The notes: generated from the sequence alone by a model not told the origin. 64,000 nucleotides of DNA from Actinomycetospora succinea (GCF_004363095.1 NZ_SNYO01000002.1:558001-622000), one strand, 5' to 3'. Shown: positions 20,806-30,110, counted from the stretch's first letter. Made by a program: numbers and translations.

Positions 20806-21390
20806 TCAGGGCCCCGCGGGGACGTCGACGCGCACGGCGGTGATCGCGCCGTCGGTACCGCGCTCGGCGTGCACCGTGACCTGCTGCCCGACGCGCAGGC
20901 CCGCGGGCCCGTCGGGGCGGGGCACGGCGACGCTCGTCCCGGCCGTCGTGCGCAGCGCGGTCTGCGTGCCGTCGCCCGAGCGGACCGTGACGATCGGGAA
21001 GCCGCCGCCCGTGGGCTGCACGGATTCGACGACGCCGAGCAGGTCGGGCACCGACCCGGGCCCGGTGTCCGGGGCGGTCGCGCGCCCGATGAGCGCGCCG
21101 AGCGCGAGGAAGACGATCGCGCCCAGCACCAGCAGCAGGATCCGGGTCGAGCGCGCCAGGCCGGGACGGCGCAGGCGGGTCGCGAGGTCGACGTTGTCGA
21201 CCGGCTCGTCGAGCACCGCCGCCGCGTGGTCCTGCCGGGTCTGCTCGGCGTCCGGATCCGGGCGCTCCTGCTCGGCCGTGCGGGTGCTGCCCGGCGGCGG
21301 GTCGGAGCGCCGGGCCGCCGGCGGCACCGCGATCTGCTCGGTGGCCGGGGACGAGTCGGTCGGGCGGTCGCCGTCGGACGGCTGGGTCAC
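20806..21390 (-). CDS. single-pass membrane protein of unknown function
   Basis: 194 residues from GTG 21390, which is preceded by GGGAGGATCTC. The N-terminal ~80 residues are Pro/Asp/Arg-rich and likely cytoplasmic and disordered. One transmembrane helix (about 83-104, ILLLVLGAIVFLALGALIG) anchors an exported domain. That domain has two short beta-rich segments (VESVQPTGGGFPIVTVRSGDG ... VGQQVTVHAERGTDGAITAV) resembling DUF5666/OB-like strands. The gene follows the ABC permease by 22 nt, suggesting it belongs to the efflux operon. I do not recognise a specific function. Confidence 0.72.
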   Translation of the reverse strand: MTQPSDGDRPTDSSPATEQIAVPPAARRSDPPPGSTRTAEQERPDPDAEQTRQDHAAAVLDEPVDNVDLATRLRRPGLARSTRILLLVLGAIVFLALGALIGRATAPDTGPGSVPDLLGVVESVQPTGGGFPIVTVRSGDGTQTALRTTAGTSVAVPRPDGPAGLRVGQQVTVHAERGTDGAITAVRVDVPAGP

Positions 21391-21412
21391 GAGATCCTCC
21401 CGGGAGCGCGCC

Positions 21413-22621
21413 TCACTCACGGCGCAGCGCTTCGATGGGCCGCAGACGCGCGGCGCGGCGGGCGGGATAGGCACCGAAGAAGATGCCGATGGCGGCCGAC
21501 ACGGCGACCGCGGCGACGACGGCGGAGGGCAGCACGACCGGCCGGAAGTCACCGAGCGGCACGAGCGTGCCCGCGTAGCCGACCGCGACGCCGAGCATGC
21601 CGCCGACCACGGACAGGATGATCGACTCGACGAGGAACTGGCCGAGGATCGCCGACGGCGGCGCGCCCAGGGCCTTGCGGATGCCGATCTCCCGGGTCCG
21701 CTCGGTCACCGACACCAGCATGATGTTCGTGATGCCGATGCCGCCGACCACCAGCGAGATCGCCGCGATGGCCGCCAGCAGCAGCGTGAACGCGCCGAGG
21801 GTGTCGTCGAGGACGTCGGCGAGCTGGCGGGCGGACAGCACCTGGTAGTCGCGGTTGTCCGGCTCCTCGATGCCGTGCCGGCGGTCCAGGATCGAGTTGA
21901 TCTCGCTCTCGGCGGCGGCCTGGGCCTCGGTCGAGCGCGCCTGCACGACGATCTGGCTGAGGTCGCCGAACCCGGTCAGCGAGCCCTGCACCGCCGTGAT
22001 CGGCGCGAGCACGTTCTCGTCGGGGTTCGACAGGCCCTGCCCCTGGCCGGCGGGCGCGAGCGTGCCGATGACGTCGAACGGCACCCCGCGCACCAGCACG
22101 TCCCGGCCGACGGGGTCCGAGCCGACGCCGAAGAGGTCGTCGGCGACCGTGCGGCCGAGCAGGATGACCTTGCGCCCCGCCTCGACGTCCGCGTCGGTGT
22201 AGGCGCGGCCGGTGCCGATCTGGACGTTGGCGCCCGGGAAGTAGGTCGGGGTGCTGCCCACGACCGTGGCGTCGGTGCGCGAGCGTCCCGCGTCGACCGA
22301 GGCCGACAGCTGCGCCACCGGCGAGACCGACGCGACGTCCGGGGCTCCCTGCGGGTCGGCGAGGGCGCGCACGTCGCCGGTGGTCAGCGGGCGCCCGCTG
22401 GTACCGGCGCTCTCGGGGGGCTGGCGCGGCAGGATCGTGATGCTGTTGGCGCCCAGGCCCGCGATCTGGCCCTGGATGTACTGCGACGCCCCGTTGCCCA
22501 GCGCCGTGAGCAGGATGACCGCCGCGATGCCGATGATGATCCCGAGCATCGTCAGCAGCGAGCGCAGCCGGTTCGCGACGAGGCCGCGGACCGCGAAGCG
22601 GACGATCTCGACGACGCTCAC
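21413..22621 (-). CDS. MacB/FtsX-type ABC transporter permease
   Basis: 402-residue permease with one N-terminal transmembrane helix (~18-42, LTMLGIIIGIAAVILLTAL). A periplasmic-type MacB core domain spans ~45-275 and a C-terminal FtsX domain has three helices. The segments VGGIGITNIMLVSVTERTREIGIRKALGA and the closing PARRAARLRPIEALRRE are diagnostic. The GTG at 22621 overlaps the ATPase stop (GTGA). Together with the ATPase and the membrane-fusion-like adaptor it forms an ABC exporter, perhaps for macrolides, peptides, lipoproteins or lipids. The substrate is unknown. Confidence 0.94.
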   Translation of the reverse strand: MSVVEIVRFAVRGLVANRLRSLLTMLGIIIGIAAVILLTALGNGASQYIQGQIAGLGANSITILPRQPPESAGTSGRPLTTGDVRALADPQGAPDVASVSPVAQLSASVDAGRSRTDATVVGSTPTYFPGANVQIGTGRAYTDADVEAGRKVILLGRTVADDLFGVGSDPVGRDVLVRGVPFDVIGTLAPAGQGQGLSNPDENVLAPITAVQGSLTGFGDLSQIVVQARSTEAQAAAESEINSILDRRHGIEEPDNRDYQVLSARQLADVLDDTLGAFTLLLAAIAAISLVVGGIGITNIMLVSVTERTREIGIRKALGAPPSAILGQFLVESIILSVVGGMLGVAVGYAGTLVPLGDFRPVVLPSAVVAAVAVSAAIGIFFGAYPARRAARLRPIEALRRE

Positions 22622-23349
22622 CGGCGGGCCGTCTCCGAGAGGCGCCCGTCGCTGACCACCACGACCCGCTCCGCGCGGGCGGCGACCTCGTCGTCGTGGG
22701 TGATCAGCACGATCGTCCGGCCGCTCGCGTGCAGGCGGTCGAACAGGGCGAGCGCGTCGGCGGTGCTCCGGGAGTCGAGGTTGCCGGTGGGCTCGTCGGC
22801 GAGCAGCAGGGCCGGGCCGGTGACGAGGGCGCGCGCGACGGCGACGCGCTGCTGCTGGCCGCCGGAGAGCTGGTTGGGGCGGTGGTCCTCGCGGCCCTGC
22901 AGCCCGACGAGCGCGAGCGCGGCCATCGCCCGGTCCCGGCGGACCCGCCGGCCGACCCCCGCGTAGACCAGCGGCAGCTCGACGTTCGCGAGCGCCGTGG
23001 TGCGCGGGATGAGGTTGAACGCCTGGAACACGAACCCGATCTGCCGGTTGCGCAGGACGGCCTGCTGGCGCTCGTCGAGGTACGCGACGTCGAGGCCCTC
23101 GAGCAGGTAGCGCCCGGAGGTCGGGGCGTCGAGGCAGCCGAGCATGTTGAGCAGCGTCGACTTGCCGGATCCCGACTGGCCGATCACCGCCACGTACTCG
23201 CCGCGCCGCACGGTCAGGTCGACGTCGCGCAGCGCGTGGACCGCCGTCTCGCCCGCGCCGTAGACCTTCGAGAGCTTCCGGACGTCGAGGACGTGCTCGA
23301 CCCCGTTGATGGGTCCGGCTCCGCTGCGCTCCGCGTCCCGCCCGGTCAT
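22618..23349 (-). CDS. ABC transporter ATP-binding protein (MacB/LolD-like)
   Basis: 243-residue nucleotide-binding subunit. Walker A GQSGSGKST (57-65), Q-loop FVFQAFNL, signature LSGGQQQR (161-168), Walker B LLLADEPTG and the switch histidine in LITHDDE are all present. The sequence type (YLLEGLDVAYLDERQQAVLRN) is that of the LolD/MacB family that pairs with FtsX-like permeases. ATG 23349 overlaps the adaptor stop (ATGA) and the stop overlaps the permease start, so the three subunits are translationally coupled. Confidence 0.96.
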   Translation of the reverse strand: MTGRDAERSGAGPINGVEHVLDVRKLSKVYGAGETAVHALRDVDLTVRRGEYVAVIGQSGSGKSTLLNMLGCLDAPTSGRYLLEGLDVAYLDERQQAVLRNRQIGFVFQAFNLIPRTTALANVELPLVYAGVGRRVRRDRAMAALALVGLQGREDHRPNQLSGGQQQRVAVARALVTGPALLLADEPTGNLDSRSTADALALFDRLHASGRTIVLITHDDEVAARAERVVVVSDGRLSETARR

Positions 23350-25067
23350 CCTCCGCCGCCGCCCTGACCGCCCTGGGTGCTCGGCGGCGGCCCCTGGCCG
23401 GGACCGAACGGGTTGCTCGTGTCGGGATCGGGCAGCACGACGAGCTCGCCCGGCGCGAGACCGGAGCGGACCTCGGTGAGCGTGTCGGAGCTCAGGCCCA
23501 GGCCCACGGTGCGCGGCTGCGGGGCGCCGTCGGGCCCGAGCACCTGGACCGTGCCCTCCCGCGCGCCCTCGCCGCCGATCGGGGTGACCGCCACCGACGG
23601 CAGGAACGCGACGTTCGGCGACTGCGCCACGGTGACCGCGATGCTCGCCGACATCCCGGGCCGCAGGTTCGGCGGCGGCCCGGTGAGCGTGACGACCGTG
23701 CCGTACTGCACCGACGTGCCGGCGCCGGGCAGGAGGTCGATCGCGGTGACCGTGCCCGGCAGCGCCTGACCCGGCAGCGCGTTCACGGATACCTCGACCG
23801 GCTGGCCGACCAGGAGCCGCCCGACGTCGAGCTCGGGGACGTCGGCGCGGATCTGCAGGGAGGTGAGGTCGAGGACGGTCATCGCGGCCGGCGTGCTCGG
23901 CGACCCGGTGACCGAGGACCCGCCACCCCCGGTGGCCCCGCCGCCCCCGGCATTGCTGGCCCCGGAGGCCCCGGCCGACGCCGCGCCGGCCGCGGCGCCG
24001 GTGCCCCCGGCCGTGCCGTCGGGCAGCGTGCCGCCGGTCGGGTTGCCCGACGACGTCGAGCTCGTCGTCGTGCCGCCGGCCGGGACGAGCTGGCCGGGCC
24101 CGATGTCGAGGCTGACGACCGTGCCGTCCTGCGGCGAGGAGAGCTCGAGGTCGTCGGCGGACTGCTCGGCCTGCACCACCTGCGCCTCGGCCTGGGCCAG
24201 CGCCGCCTCCGCGGACGCCACCTGACCCTCGGGCGTCGTGGCGGCGGCACCGCCACCGCCGGCCGCACCGCCGGCCCCGGCGCCGGACGAGCTGCCCGAC
24301 GAGGCGCCGGCGCCGGGGGTCGGTGTCGGCGTGGGGGCCGGTGCGGCCGCGGCCTTCGGGTCGGCAGCGGGCATGCTGCGCAGCCCGTTGACGCCGACGA
24401 GGGGCTGCGATCGCTGCTGGGGGGCGGCCGGCGCCGGCGCCTGCGGGCCACCGGCGCCGCCGGCACCGCCCTGCCCGCCGTGGCCACCGTTGCCGCCGAT
24501 GAGGCCGGGACCGCCCTGTCCGCCGGTGCCCCCGGCGCCGCCGGCACCGCCCGCGCCGGCCGGAGCGGGTGCCGGGGCGGGCGCGGGTGCGGGTGCCACA
24601 GCGCCCGGAGCCGCCGCGCCGGCCGCCGGGGCCGCCGGCTGCTGCGCCGCGGGTGCGGGCGCCGCCGCGCTGGTCGTCGGGTTGTCGCGCGCCGCGCGGG
24701 CGTCGCGGAGCTGCTGGCGCGCGGAGTCGCGCTGGGCGCGGGCGGCCTCGAGGTTGGCCTCGGCGTACTCGGGGTCGAGGGTGGCGACGACCTCGCCCGC
24801 CTCGACGCGGTCGCCGACCGCGACGCGCACGTCCTCGACGCGCCCGCCGGCCGCGAAGTTCAGGGTGGAGCTGCGAGCGCTGGTGACCGCGCCGGACGCG
24901 GTGACGGTCTCGGCGACCGTGCCCCGGCCGACCGGCGTGGTCCGCAGACCCGCGTCGTCGGAGCCGCCGCTCGCCGTGAGCGCGACGACCGTGCCGCCCG
25001 CGGCCAGGAGCACCACGAGAGCAATGGCCCCGTTGACGAGCCACAGAGAGCGACGCGCACCCGCCAT
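23346..25067 (-). CDS. MacA/HlyD-like efflux adaptor with Gly-rich insertions
   Basis: Periplasmic-adaptor-type subunit, 573 residues. A signal anchor (~9-31) is followed by the lipoyl half GRVEDVRVAVGDRVEAGEVVATLDP (75-99) and a short coiled-coil (~100-128 and ~283-305). The second lipoyl half is SPQDGTVVSLDIGPGQLV (311-328), and beta-barrel and membrane-proximal parts run to ~545. Two low-complexity blocks interrupt the fold: ~130-278 (Ala/Pro then GGAGG-type glycine repeats) and ~331-395 (Gly/Ser/Thr/Ala). Normal MacA-like proteins are ~370-400 residues, so ~200 residues are insertions. GTG 25085 is an alternative start. A TetR-type dyad lies just upstream. Confidence 0.88.
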   Translation of the reverse strand: MAGARRSLWLVNGAIALVVLLAAGGTVVALTASGGSDDAGLRTTPVGRGTVAETVTASGAVTSARSSTLNFAAGGRVEDVRVAVGDRVEAGEVVATLDPEYAEANLEAARAQRDSARQQLRDARAARDNPTTSAAAPAPAAQQPAAPAAGAAAPGAVAPAPAPAPAPAPAGAGGAGGAGGTGGQGGPGLIGGNGGHGGQGGAGGAGGPQAPAPAAPQQRSQPLVGVNGLRSMPAADPKAAAAPAPTPTPTPGAGASSGSSSGAGAGGAAGGGGAAATTPEGQVASAEAALAQAEAQVVQAEQSADDLELSSPQDGTVVSLDIGPGQLVPAGGTTTSSTSSGNPTGGTLPDGTAGGTGAAAGAASAGASGASNAGGGGATGGGGSSVTGSPSTPAAMTVLDLTSLQIRADVPELDVGRLLVGQPVEVSVNALPGQALPGTVTAIDLLPGAGTSVQYGTVVTLTGPPPNLRPGMSASIAVTVAQSPNVAFLPSVAVTPIGGEGAREGTVQVLGPDGAPQPRTVGLGLSSDTLTEVRSGLAPGELVVLPDPDTSNPFGPGQGPPPSTQGGQGGGGG

Positions 25068-25120
25068 GTGGCGGACGGTATCCACCCGTCGCCGGAGACC
25101 CTCGGCCGGGGTCCCTCCGA

Positions 25121-25136
25121 CTGAGTGATCGTTCAG
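25121..25136. promoter_or_regulatory. TetR-type operator-like dyad upstream of the efflux operon
   Basis: CTGAGTGATCGTTCAG is a near-perfect 16-bp palindrome, with one mismatched pair, of the TGAacgATCgTTCA style often bound by TetR repressors. It lies 36-54 nt upstream of the adaptor start, depending on which start is used. No tetR gene is adjacent; the regulator would act from elsewhere. Confidence 0.4.
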
Positions 25137-25145
25137 CGACCTCGC

Positions 25146-25691
25146 TCAGGCGTAGACGCGCGGGTCCAGCGTGCCGATGTAGGGCAGGTCCCGGTAGCGC
25201 TCGGCGTAGTCGAGGCCGAAGCCGACGACGAACTCGTTCGGGATGTCGAAGCCCACGTACGCGACGTCCACGTCGAGCTTGGCGGCCTCCGGCTTGCGCA
25301 GGAGCGTCACGACGTCGAGGGAGGCCGGCCCGCGCGACTCGAGGTTCTTGCGCAGCCACGAGAGCGTGAGCCCGGAGTCGATGATGTCCTCGACGATCAG
25401 GACGCGGCGCCCGGAGATGTCGCGGTCGAGGTCCTTGAGGATGCGCACGACCCCCGAGGACGACGTCGAGGACCCGTACGAGCTGACCGCCATGAACTCG
25501 AGCTGCGTCGGCATCGGCAGCCGACGGGCGAGGTCCGTCATGAACATCACGGCGCCCTTGAGGACGCCGACGAGGACGAGATCCGAGTCGTCGTCGCCGT
25601 ACTTCGCGCCGATCTCCTCGGCGAGCTCGGCGATCTTGTCCTGGATCTGCTCCTCGGTGATCAGTACCGACGCGATGTCGCCGTCGTACAC
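25146..25691 (-). CDS. hpt: hypoxanthine phosphoribosyltransferase
   Basis: Purine salvage: hypoxanthine or guanine plus PRPP to IMP or GMP. 181 residues from GTG 25691. The PRPP-binding motif [14 protein letters not shown] (97-110), the flexible-loop serine-rich [11 protein letters not shown] and the C-terminal base-contact segment [20 protein letters not shown] are all intact. It follows tilS by 14 nt; tilS-hpt pairing is widespread in bacteria. The longer upstream frame overlaps tilS and is not used. The start codon could be slightly different, since the ribosome site is loosely spaced. Confidence 0.95.
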   Translation of the reverse strand: MYDGDIASVLITEEQIQDKIAELAEEIGAKYGDDDSDLVLVGVLKGAVMFMTDLARRLPMPTQLEFMAVSSYGSSTSSSGVVRILKDLDRDISGRRVLIVEDIIDSGLTLSWLRKNLESRGPASLDVVTLLRKPEAAKLDVDVAYVGFDIPNEFVVGFGLDYAERYRDLPYIGTLDPRVYA

Positions 25692-25705
25692 CGTTGTCGA
25701 GCTCC

Positions 25706-26791
25706 TCACCGGATCGGGGACGGCCCGGCGGGACGGGCCGGGGCCCTCTGGTCGTTGCGGGGGCCCACGAGCACCCGGAGCCTGCCACGGTCCCGCACCA
25801 CCACCAACTCGCCGGGGAGGGGTGGCACCCCCTGCCCGCGCCACTGGGCGACGACGCTGTCCACAGCACGAACATGGGCGTCGGAGAGCTCCCGGGCCCC
25901 CGCGGCGGTCAGCCAGGCGCGCAGCACCCGCCGGCGCACGGCCGGCGGATCCCCGGCGAGGACCACCGCGTCGAGCGACCCGTCGGCGTCGGTGAGCACC
26001 TCCAGACGGCCCTCGGCCAGCGCGGAGAGCGCCGCGTCGTCGTCGGCGAGCTGGGCCGCCGTGCGCGCGAGGGCGGGTGCGACACCGCCGCCGAGCGCGT
26101 CCTCGAGCACCGGCAGGACCTCGTGGCGCAGGCGCACGCGGGCGTAACGCGGATCGGCGTTGTGAGGGTCGTCCCACACCGCGAGTCCGAGCGCCGCGCA
26201 CGCCGCCCGGGTCGTCGCCCGCCGCACCCCGAGCAGCGGGCGGCACCACGGCGGGTCCCAGCACGCCATGCCCGCGAGCGAGCGCGCCCCCGAGCCGCGG
26301 CCGAGCCCGAGCAGCACCGTCTCCGCCTGGTCGTCGAGCGTGTGCCCGAGCAGCACCGGCGCGCCGCCATGGGCCCCCGACGCCGTCCGCAGCGCCGCGT
26401 ACCGGGCCGAGCGCGCGGCCGCCTCGGGCCCGCCCGCGGTCCCGACCCCGACGGCGACGACCTCGGCGCTCGTCACACCGAGCCCGCGCAGCTGCTCCGC
26501 CACCCGCTGCGCGCGCTCCGCGGAGCCGTCCTGCAGGCGGTGGTCGACGACGACCGCGTGCACCTCACCGGGCGCGACGTGCACCGTCGCCGCGGCGAGC
26601 GCGAGGGAGTCCGCGCCGCCGGAGCACGCGACGATCACCGCGTCGCCGCCCTCACCGCCGCTCCCGTGACGAACGAACGGCGCTGTCGCTGCCTCGGAAG
26701 CAGCGAAAGCTCCGTTCGTTCCCTCGGGGCGAGCCTCCAACGCCTCGCGCACCGCGCGCCGGACCTCGGCGACCGGTTCCGGCGCGCGCAC
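25706..26791 (-). CDS. tilS: tRNA(Ile)-lysidine synthase
   Basis: Modifies C34 of the CAU-anticodon tRNA-Ile to lysidine with lysine and ATP, which is essential for AUA decoding. The N-type ATP pyrophosphatase P-loop SGGADS is at 57-62, followed by [27 protein letters not shown] and the C-terminal domain; 361 residues. GTG 26791 is 8 nt after the metalloprotease stop. Residues 24-41 are encoded by an imperfect palindrome (26671-26721) and form an unusual Ala-rich stretch ahead of the catalytic domain, which normally begins within ~20-30 residues of the start. Confidence 0.94.
   Translation of the reverse strand: MRAPEPVAEVRRAVREALEARPEGTNGAFAASEAATAPFVRHGSGGEGGDAVIVACSGGADSLALAAATVHVAPGEVHAVVVDHRLQDGSAERAQRVAEQLRGLGVTSAEVVAVGVGTAGGPEAAARSARYAALRTASGAHGGAPVLLGHTLDDQAETVLLGLGRGSGARSLAGMACWDPPWCRPLLGVRRATTRAACAALGLAVWDDPHNADPRYARVRLRHEVLPVLEDALGGGVAPALARTAAQLADDDAALSALAEGRLEVLTDADGSLDAVVLAGDPPAVRRRVLRAWLTAAGARELSDAHVRAVDSVVAQWRGQGVPPLPGELVVVRDRGRLRVLVGPRNDQRAPARPAGPSPIR
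26671..26721. repeat. 51-bp imperfect palindrome inside the tilS reading frame
   Basis: Outer 10-bp arms GAACGAACGG / CCGTTCGTTC and inner 6-bp arms CGCTGC / GCAGCG form a nested dyad with few mismatches, centred near 26696. It uses the same words (GCAGCGAA, CCGTTCG) as the intergenic palindromes at 12471-12523. It lies wholly within tilS codons 24-41 without disturbing the frame. Confidence 0.6.
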
Positions 26792-26799
26792 CGCGGTCC

Positions 26800-27876
26800 T
26801 CAGCCGTGGACGCGGGCGAGCCAGGCGTCCGGGTCGGTGATCTCGGCGCGCAGGGGCAGGGTGTCCGGCGACGTCCACACCGCGTTGAGCCCGTCGAGGC
26901 CGACGCGGGCGACGACGTGGTCGACGAACACGCGGCCCTGCTCGTACTGGCGGATCTTCGCGTCGACGCCGAGCAGTGTGCGCAGGAGCCGGTCGACGAG
27001 GCTCCCGCCGCGACGGCGGTGGGTGAAGCGCGCCCGGATCGTCGCGACCGACGGCACGACGCCCGGCCCGACCTCGTCCATGACGTGCTCGGCGTGGCCC
27101 TCGAGCAGGGTGGTCAGGGCGAGCAGGCGGTCGAGGACGGCGCGCTGCTCGGGGCCCTGGAACATCTCGACCAGCGCCATCCCGTCACGCGGCGGCTCCC
27201 GGCGGATCGCCTTGAGGATCTCGGGGAGGCGGTCGACGGTCCCGGAGGCGGACCGGTCGAACCCACCGGCGAAGGCCGCGACCTCGCTCTGGAAGTGGTC
27301 GCGCAGCCAGTCGACGGCGGTGAACTGCAGCCGGTGGGTGGCCTCGTGCAGGCACACCCAGAGCGCGAAGTCGTCGCCGTCGACGTCGAGCGCCTGGCGC
27401 GCGGCGACGACGTTGGGCGCCACGAGCAGCAGGCGACCGGCCTGCTCCGGGCCCCCGAACGGGTCGTACTGCCCGAGCACCCGGCTGCCGAGGAACGCCA
27501 GCAGCGTGCCCATCTGCAGCCCGGCCGCCGAGCGCGTCACGCGCCCGACCGTGCTCCCGACGATCCCGTCGGGCGGCCCGGGCAGCGGTGCGTCGGCCAG
27601 CAGCGCGGAGATGCCGTCCACGGCGGAGCGGATCCACCCGGGACGGTCGACGACGTCGGCCTCGGGGACCGGCAGCCCGGCGCCCATCCCGGTGAGCGCG
27701 CGGACGTGCTGCTCGGAGATCCGGGCGCCGTCGCGCAGGCGGGCCACCTCGGCGGCGGCCTCCGCGGGCGAGACCACGGGCCCCGCGGGCACTAGGCGCG
27801 TGCCGGTGGCGATCGCGAGGTCCCGGTCGACGGGCAGCCCCGTGCCGCGGGGCGCGGAGGTCAGGTCGACGGACAC
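26800..27876 (-). CDS. zinc-dependent metalloprotease (DUF2342 family)
   Basis: 358-residue soluble protein of the actinobacterial DUF2342 metalloprotease family. The zinc-binding motif HEATH is at 177-181 ([11 protein letters not shown]), and a distal glutamate region [15 protein letters not shown] fits the third ligand. The substrate is unknown. GTG 27876 follows a GGTGGAG sequence at very short spacing. It lies between dacB (59 nt upstream) and tilS (8 nt downstream), exactly as Rv3626c does in M. tuberculosis. Confidence 0.9.
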   Translation of the reverse strand: MSVDLTSAPRGTGLPVDRDLAIATGTRLVPAGPVVSPAEAAAEVARLRDGARISEQHVRALTGMGAGLPVPEADVVDRPGWIRSAVDGISALLADAPLPGPPDGIVGSTVGRVTRSAAGLQMGTLLAFLGSRVLGQYDPFGGPEQAGRLLLVAPNVVAARQALDVDGDDFALWVCLHEATHRLQFTAVDWLRDHFQSEVAAFAGGFDRSASGTVDRLPEILKAIRREPPRDGMALVEMFQGPEQRAVLDRLLALTTLLEGHAEHVMDEVGPGVVPSVATIRARFTHRRRGGSLVDRLLRTLLGVDAKIRQYEQGRVFVDHVVARVGLDGLNAVWTSPDTLPLRAEITDPDAWLARVHG

Positions 27877-27935
27877 CGCTCCACCGTACGTCGCGGGCGA
27901 CGGAGGCTGCGGAGCTCGACCCGGGAGGGCCGGCC

Positions 27936-29402
27936 TCAGCGGCACCCGCAGTCGTGCAGCGCCGCCGCCAGGGCGTCGAGCTTCGGGCGGGCCGTGCCCG
28001 GGTCGACGCCGTTGCTCATGAACGAGAAGACGAGCGTCCGGCCGTCGGCGGTCTCGACCACGCCGGCGAGCGCGTTCGCGGCCGTCAGCGTCCCGGTCTT
28101 CGCCCGCACCCAGCCCCGGCCGTCGGCGCTGGGGGTGCCGGCGGCGTAGCGCTCGGCGAGGGTGCCACCCCCGCCCGCGACGGGCAGCCCGTCGAGCAGG
28201 GGGCGCAGGGCGGCGGTGCGCGGGTCGGTGCCGGTCGGGGCGGCGGCGGGCGCGAGCACCCCGGACAGCGCGGTGGCGGGGACGCGGTCGTTCACCGAGA
28301 GCCCGCTGGTGTCGGCGAGCGTGACGCCGGTGGTGTTGATCTGGGCCTCGCCCAGCACACGGGTGACCGCCCGCGCGGCGCCGTCGAACGTCGTGGGCTC
28401 CCCGACGGCACGCGCGACCTCGCGGCCGAGGGCCTCGGCGAGCACGTTGTCGGAGTTCTGCAGCGCCGTGCGGACCAGCTCGGTGACCGGCGGCGACTGC
28501 ACCTGGCCCAGTACCGGCGCGTTCGGCGGCGCGACACCGACGGCGACGGTCGGCGCGGCGCCGCCCGGGTCGAGGCGGGCGCCGAGCTCGCGGGCGGCGT
28601 CCGAGGCCGGCGTGGCGGTGCGGGGCACGTCGAGGAGGGTCGGGTCGCTGCGCCCGCCGTCGAGCATCACCGGCACGATCGGCGCGACGAAGCCGCTGGC
28701 GACGTCGGTGGGGTCCCAGCCGGGGGCGACGCCGTTGCCGCCGCCGTTCTCGTAGTGCGAGACGTCGACGAGCACCCGCGTGACCGGCGGCTGACCGGCC
28801 CGCGAGGCGTTGACGGCGGCGACGAGGTCGTCGAGCCGGGCGGCGTCGGGGTAGACGGTCTGGCGCCCGGCGGGCAGCGACGACAGCGTCGGGTCGCCGC
28901 CGCCGACGAGCACGATCGTGTCCGGGGTCGGGCCGGCGACGACCGACGTCGTCAGGCGCATCGTCGGGTCGAGCCGCAGCAGGGCCGCCGAGCTGGTGAG
29001 CAGCTTGGTCACCGACGCCGGCACCTGGGGGTCGTCGGGGCGGCGGCTCCAGAGCGCGGTGCCGGTGGCCGGGTCGAGGACGGCGCCGGTGAGGTCGCCG
29101 AGCGCCGCGGCGCGCGCGTCGAGCGTCGACGCGAGGCCGGCCTGCGTCGGCACCGGGGCGTCGGCACCCACCGCCGCGAGCCGGAGCTGCGGGGTCGACG
29201 GGTCGGGCGGGTCGGCGGCCTCGCCGCCGAGCAGCGACACGGGCAGGCCCACGGTGCGGGCGAACGAGGGCGTCGTCAGCGTCACGCCGACGACGAGGCC
29301 GGCGAGCAGCGCCAGCACCACCGCGACGCCGAGGAGACGCAGACCCCACCGGCGAACAGCGGATGGCGCGTCGGGGACCGCGCGGTGTCCTTCGCCGCTC
29401 AC
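27936..29402 (-). CDS. dacB: D-alanyl-D-alanine carboxypeptidase/endopeptidase (PBP4, S13)
   Basis: Penicillin-binding protein that trims peptidoglycan stem peptides and can cut DD-crosslinks. 488 residues. A short cytoplasmic N-terminus and one transmembrane anchor (~20-42) are followed by an exported catalytic domain. The active-site motifs are SVTK (130-133), SDN (317-319) and KTG (435-437). The ~160-residue insert between the first two motifs is typical of class C/S13 enzymes. It ends with DCGCR. GTG 29402. Divergent from ppa across 186 nt, matching Rv3627c/Rv3628. Confidence 0.95.
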   Translation of the reverse strand: MSGEGHRAVPDAPSAVRRWGLRLLGVAVVLALLAGLVVGVTLTTPSFARTVGLPVSLLGGEAADPPDPSTPQLRLAAVGADAPVPTQAGLASTLDARAAALGDLTGAVLDPATGTALWSRRPDDPQVPASVTKLLTSSAALLRLDPTMRLTTSVVAGPTPDTIVLVGGGDPTLSSLPAGRQTVYPDAARLDDLVAAVNASRAGQPPVTRVLVDVSHYENGGGNGVAPGWDPTDVASGFVAPIVPVMLDGGRSDPTLLDVPRTATPASDAARELGARLDPGGAAPTVAVGVAPPNAPVLGQVQSPPVTELVRTALQNSDNVLAEALGREVARAVGEPTTFDGAARAVTRVLGEAQINTTGVTLADTSGLSVNDRVPATALSGVLAPAAAPTGTDPRTAALRPLLDGLPVAGGGGTLAERYAAGTPSADGRGWVRAKTGTLTAANALAGVVETADGRTLVFSFMSNGVDPGTARPKLDALAAALHDCGCR

Positions 29403-29448
29403 GACCCCGCACCCCTCCTCACCTGCAGTTCACCTCACCCGGACGAGA

Positions 29449-29482
29449 GCCGGGTCACCCGGTGGTGTGCCGGGTCACCCGG
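29449..29482. promoter_or_regulatory. tandem CCGGGTCACCCGG dyads in the dacB-ppa divergent region
   Basis: Two copies of GCCGGGTCACCCGG start at 29449 and 29469, a 20-bp period. Each contains the dyad CCGGGT-C-ACCCGG. They sit just upstream of CACACTAGAG, a plausible -10 region for ppa, and about 50-80 nt from the dacB start. Two helical turns of spacing suggests cooperative regulator binding. No regulator is identified. Confidence 0.45.
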
Positions 29483-29588
29483 GCCGGTGCCCCACACTAG
29501 AGAAGGGCGAGGACCTTCGGCCGACCCACGGGGCGGTCCGCCCGAGCACTCGCGGCCGACGGACACGGACGACCGAGCACAGGGAGCG

Positions 29589-30101
29589 GTGAACGACACC
29601 GTGGAGTTCGACGTACTGATCGAGATCCCCAAGGGGGTCCGCAACAAGTACGAGATGGACAAGACCTCCGGCCGCCTGCGGCTGGACCGGACCTTGTTCA
29701 CGGCCACGCAGTACCCGGCCGACTACGGCTACATCGAGGAGACGCTCGGCCAGGACGGCGACCCGCTCGACGCGCTGGTCCTCATCCAGGAGCCGACGTT
29801 CCCGGGCTGCCTCGTCTCGGCGCGCGCGATCGGCATGTTCCGCATGACCGACGAGGCCGGCGGCGACGACAAGGTGCTCTGCGTGCCGGCGGGCGACCCC
29901 CGCCAGGAGCACCTGCGCGACATCCACCACCTCTCCGAGTACGACCGCCTCGAGATCCAGCACTTCTTCGAGGTCTACAAGGACCTCGAGCCCGGCAAGA
30001 GCGTCGAGGGCGCCTCGTGGGTCGGGCGTGCGGACGCCGAGGCCGAGATCCAGGCGTCGCTGAAGCGCGCCGGGGACCTCAAGAACGCCACCGTCGGCTA
30101 G
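29589..30101 (+). CDS. ppa: inorganic pyrophosphatase
   Basis: Soluble family I pyrophosphatase that hydrolyses PPi to two phosphates, driving biosynthetic reactions. 170 residues, normal length. It shows [14 protein letters not shown], the active-site [11 protein letters not shown] and the metal-binding DGDPLDALV (D56, D58, D61). GTG 29589 is preceded by AGGGAG. Convergent with the MFS gene, with a strong hairpin between them. Confidence 0.97.
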   Translation: MNDTVEFDVLIEIPKGVRNKYEMDKTSGRLRLDRTLFTATQYPADYGYIEETLGQDGDPLDALVLIQEPTFPGCLVSARAIGMFRMTDEAGGDDKVLCVPAGDPRQEHLRDIHHLSEYDRLEIQHFFEVYKDLEPGKSVEGASWVGRADAEAEIQASLKRAGDLKNATVG

Positions 30102-30110
30102 GACGTCCGC

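Noticed and set aside
24476..24596. PE_PGRS-type gene
   Set aside because: The glycine repeats are an insertion within an HlyD/MacA-like adaptor frame; there is no PE domain or separate start.
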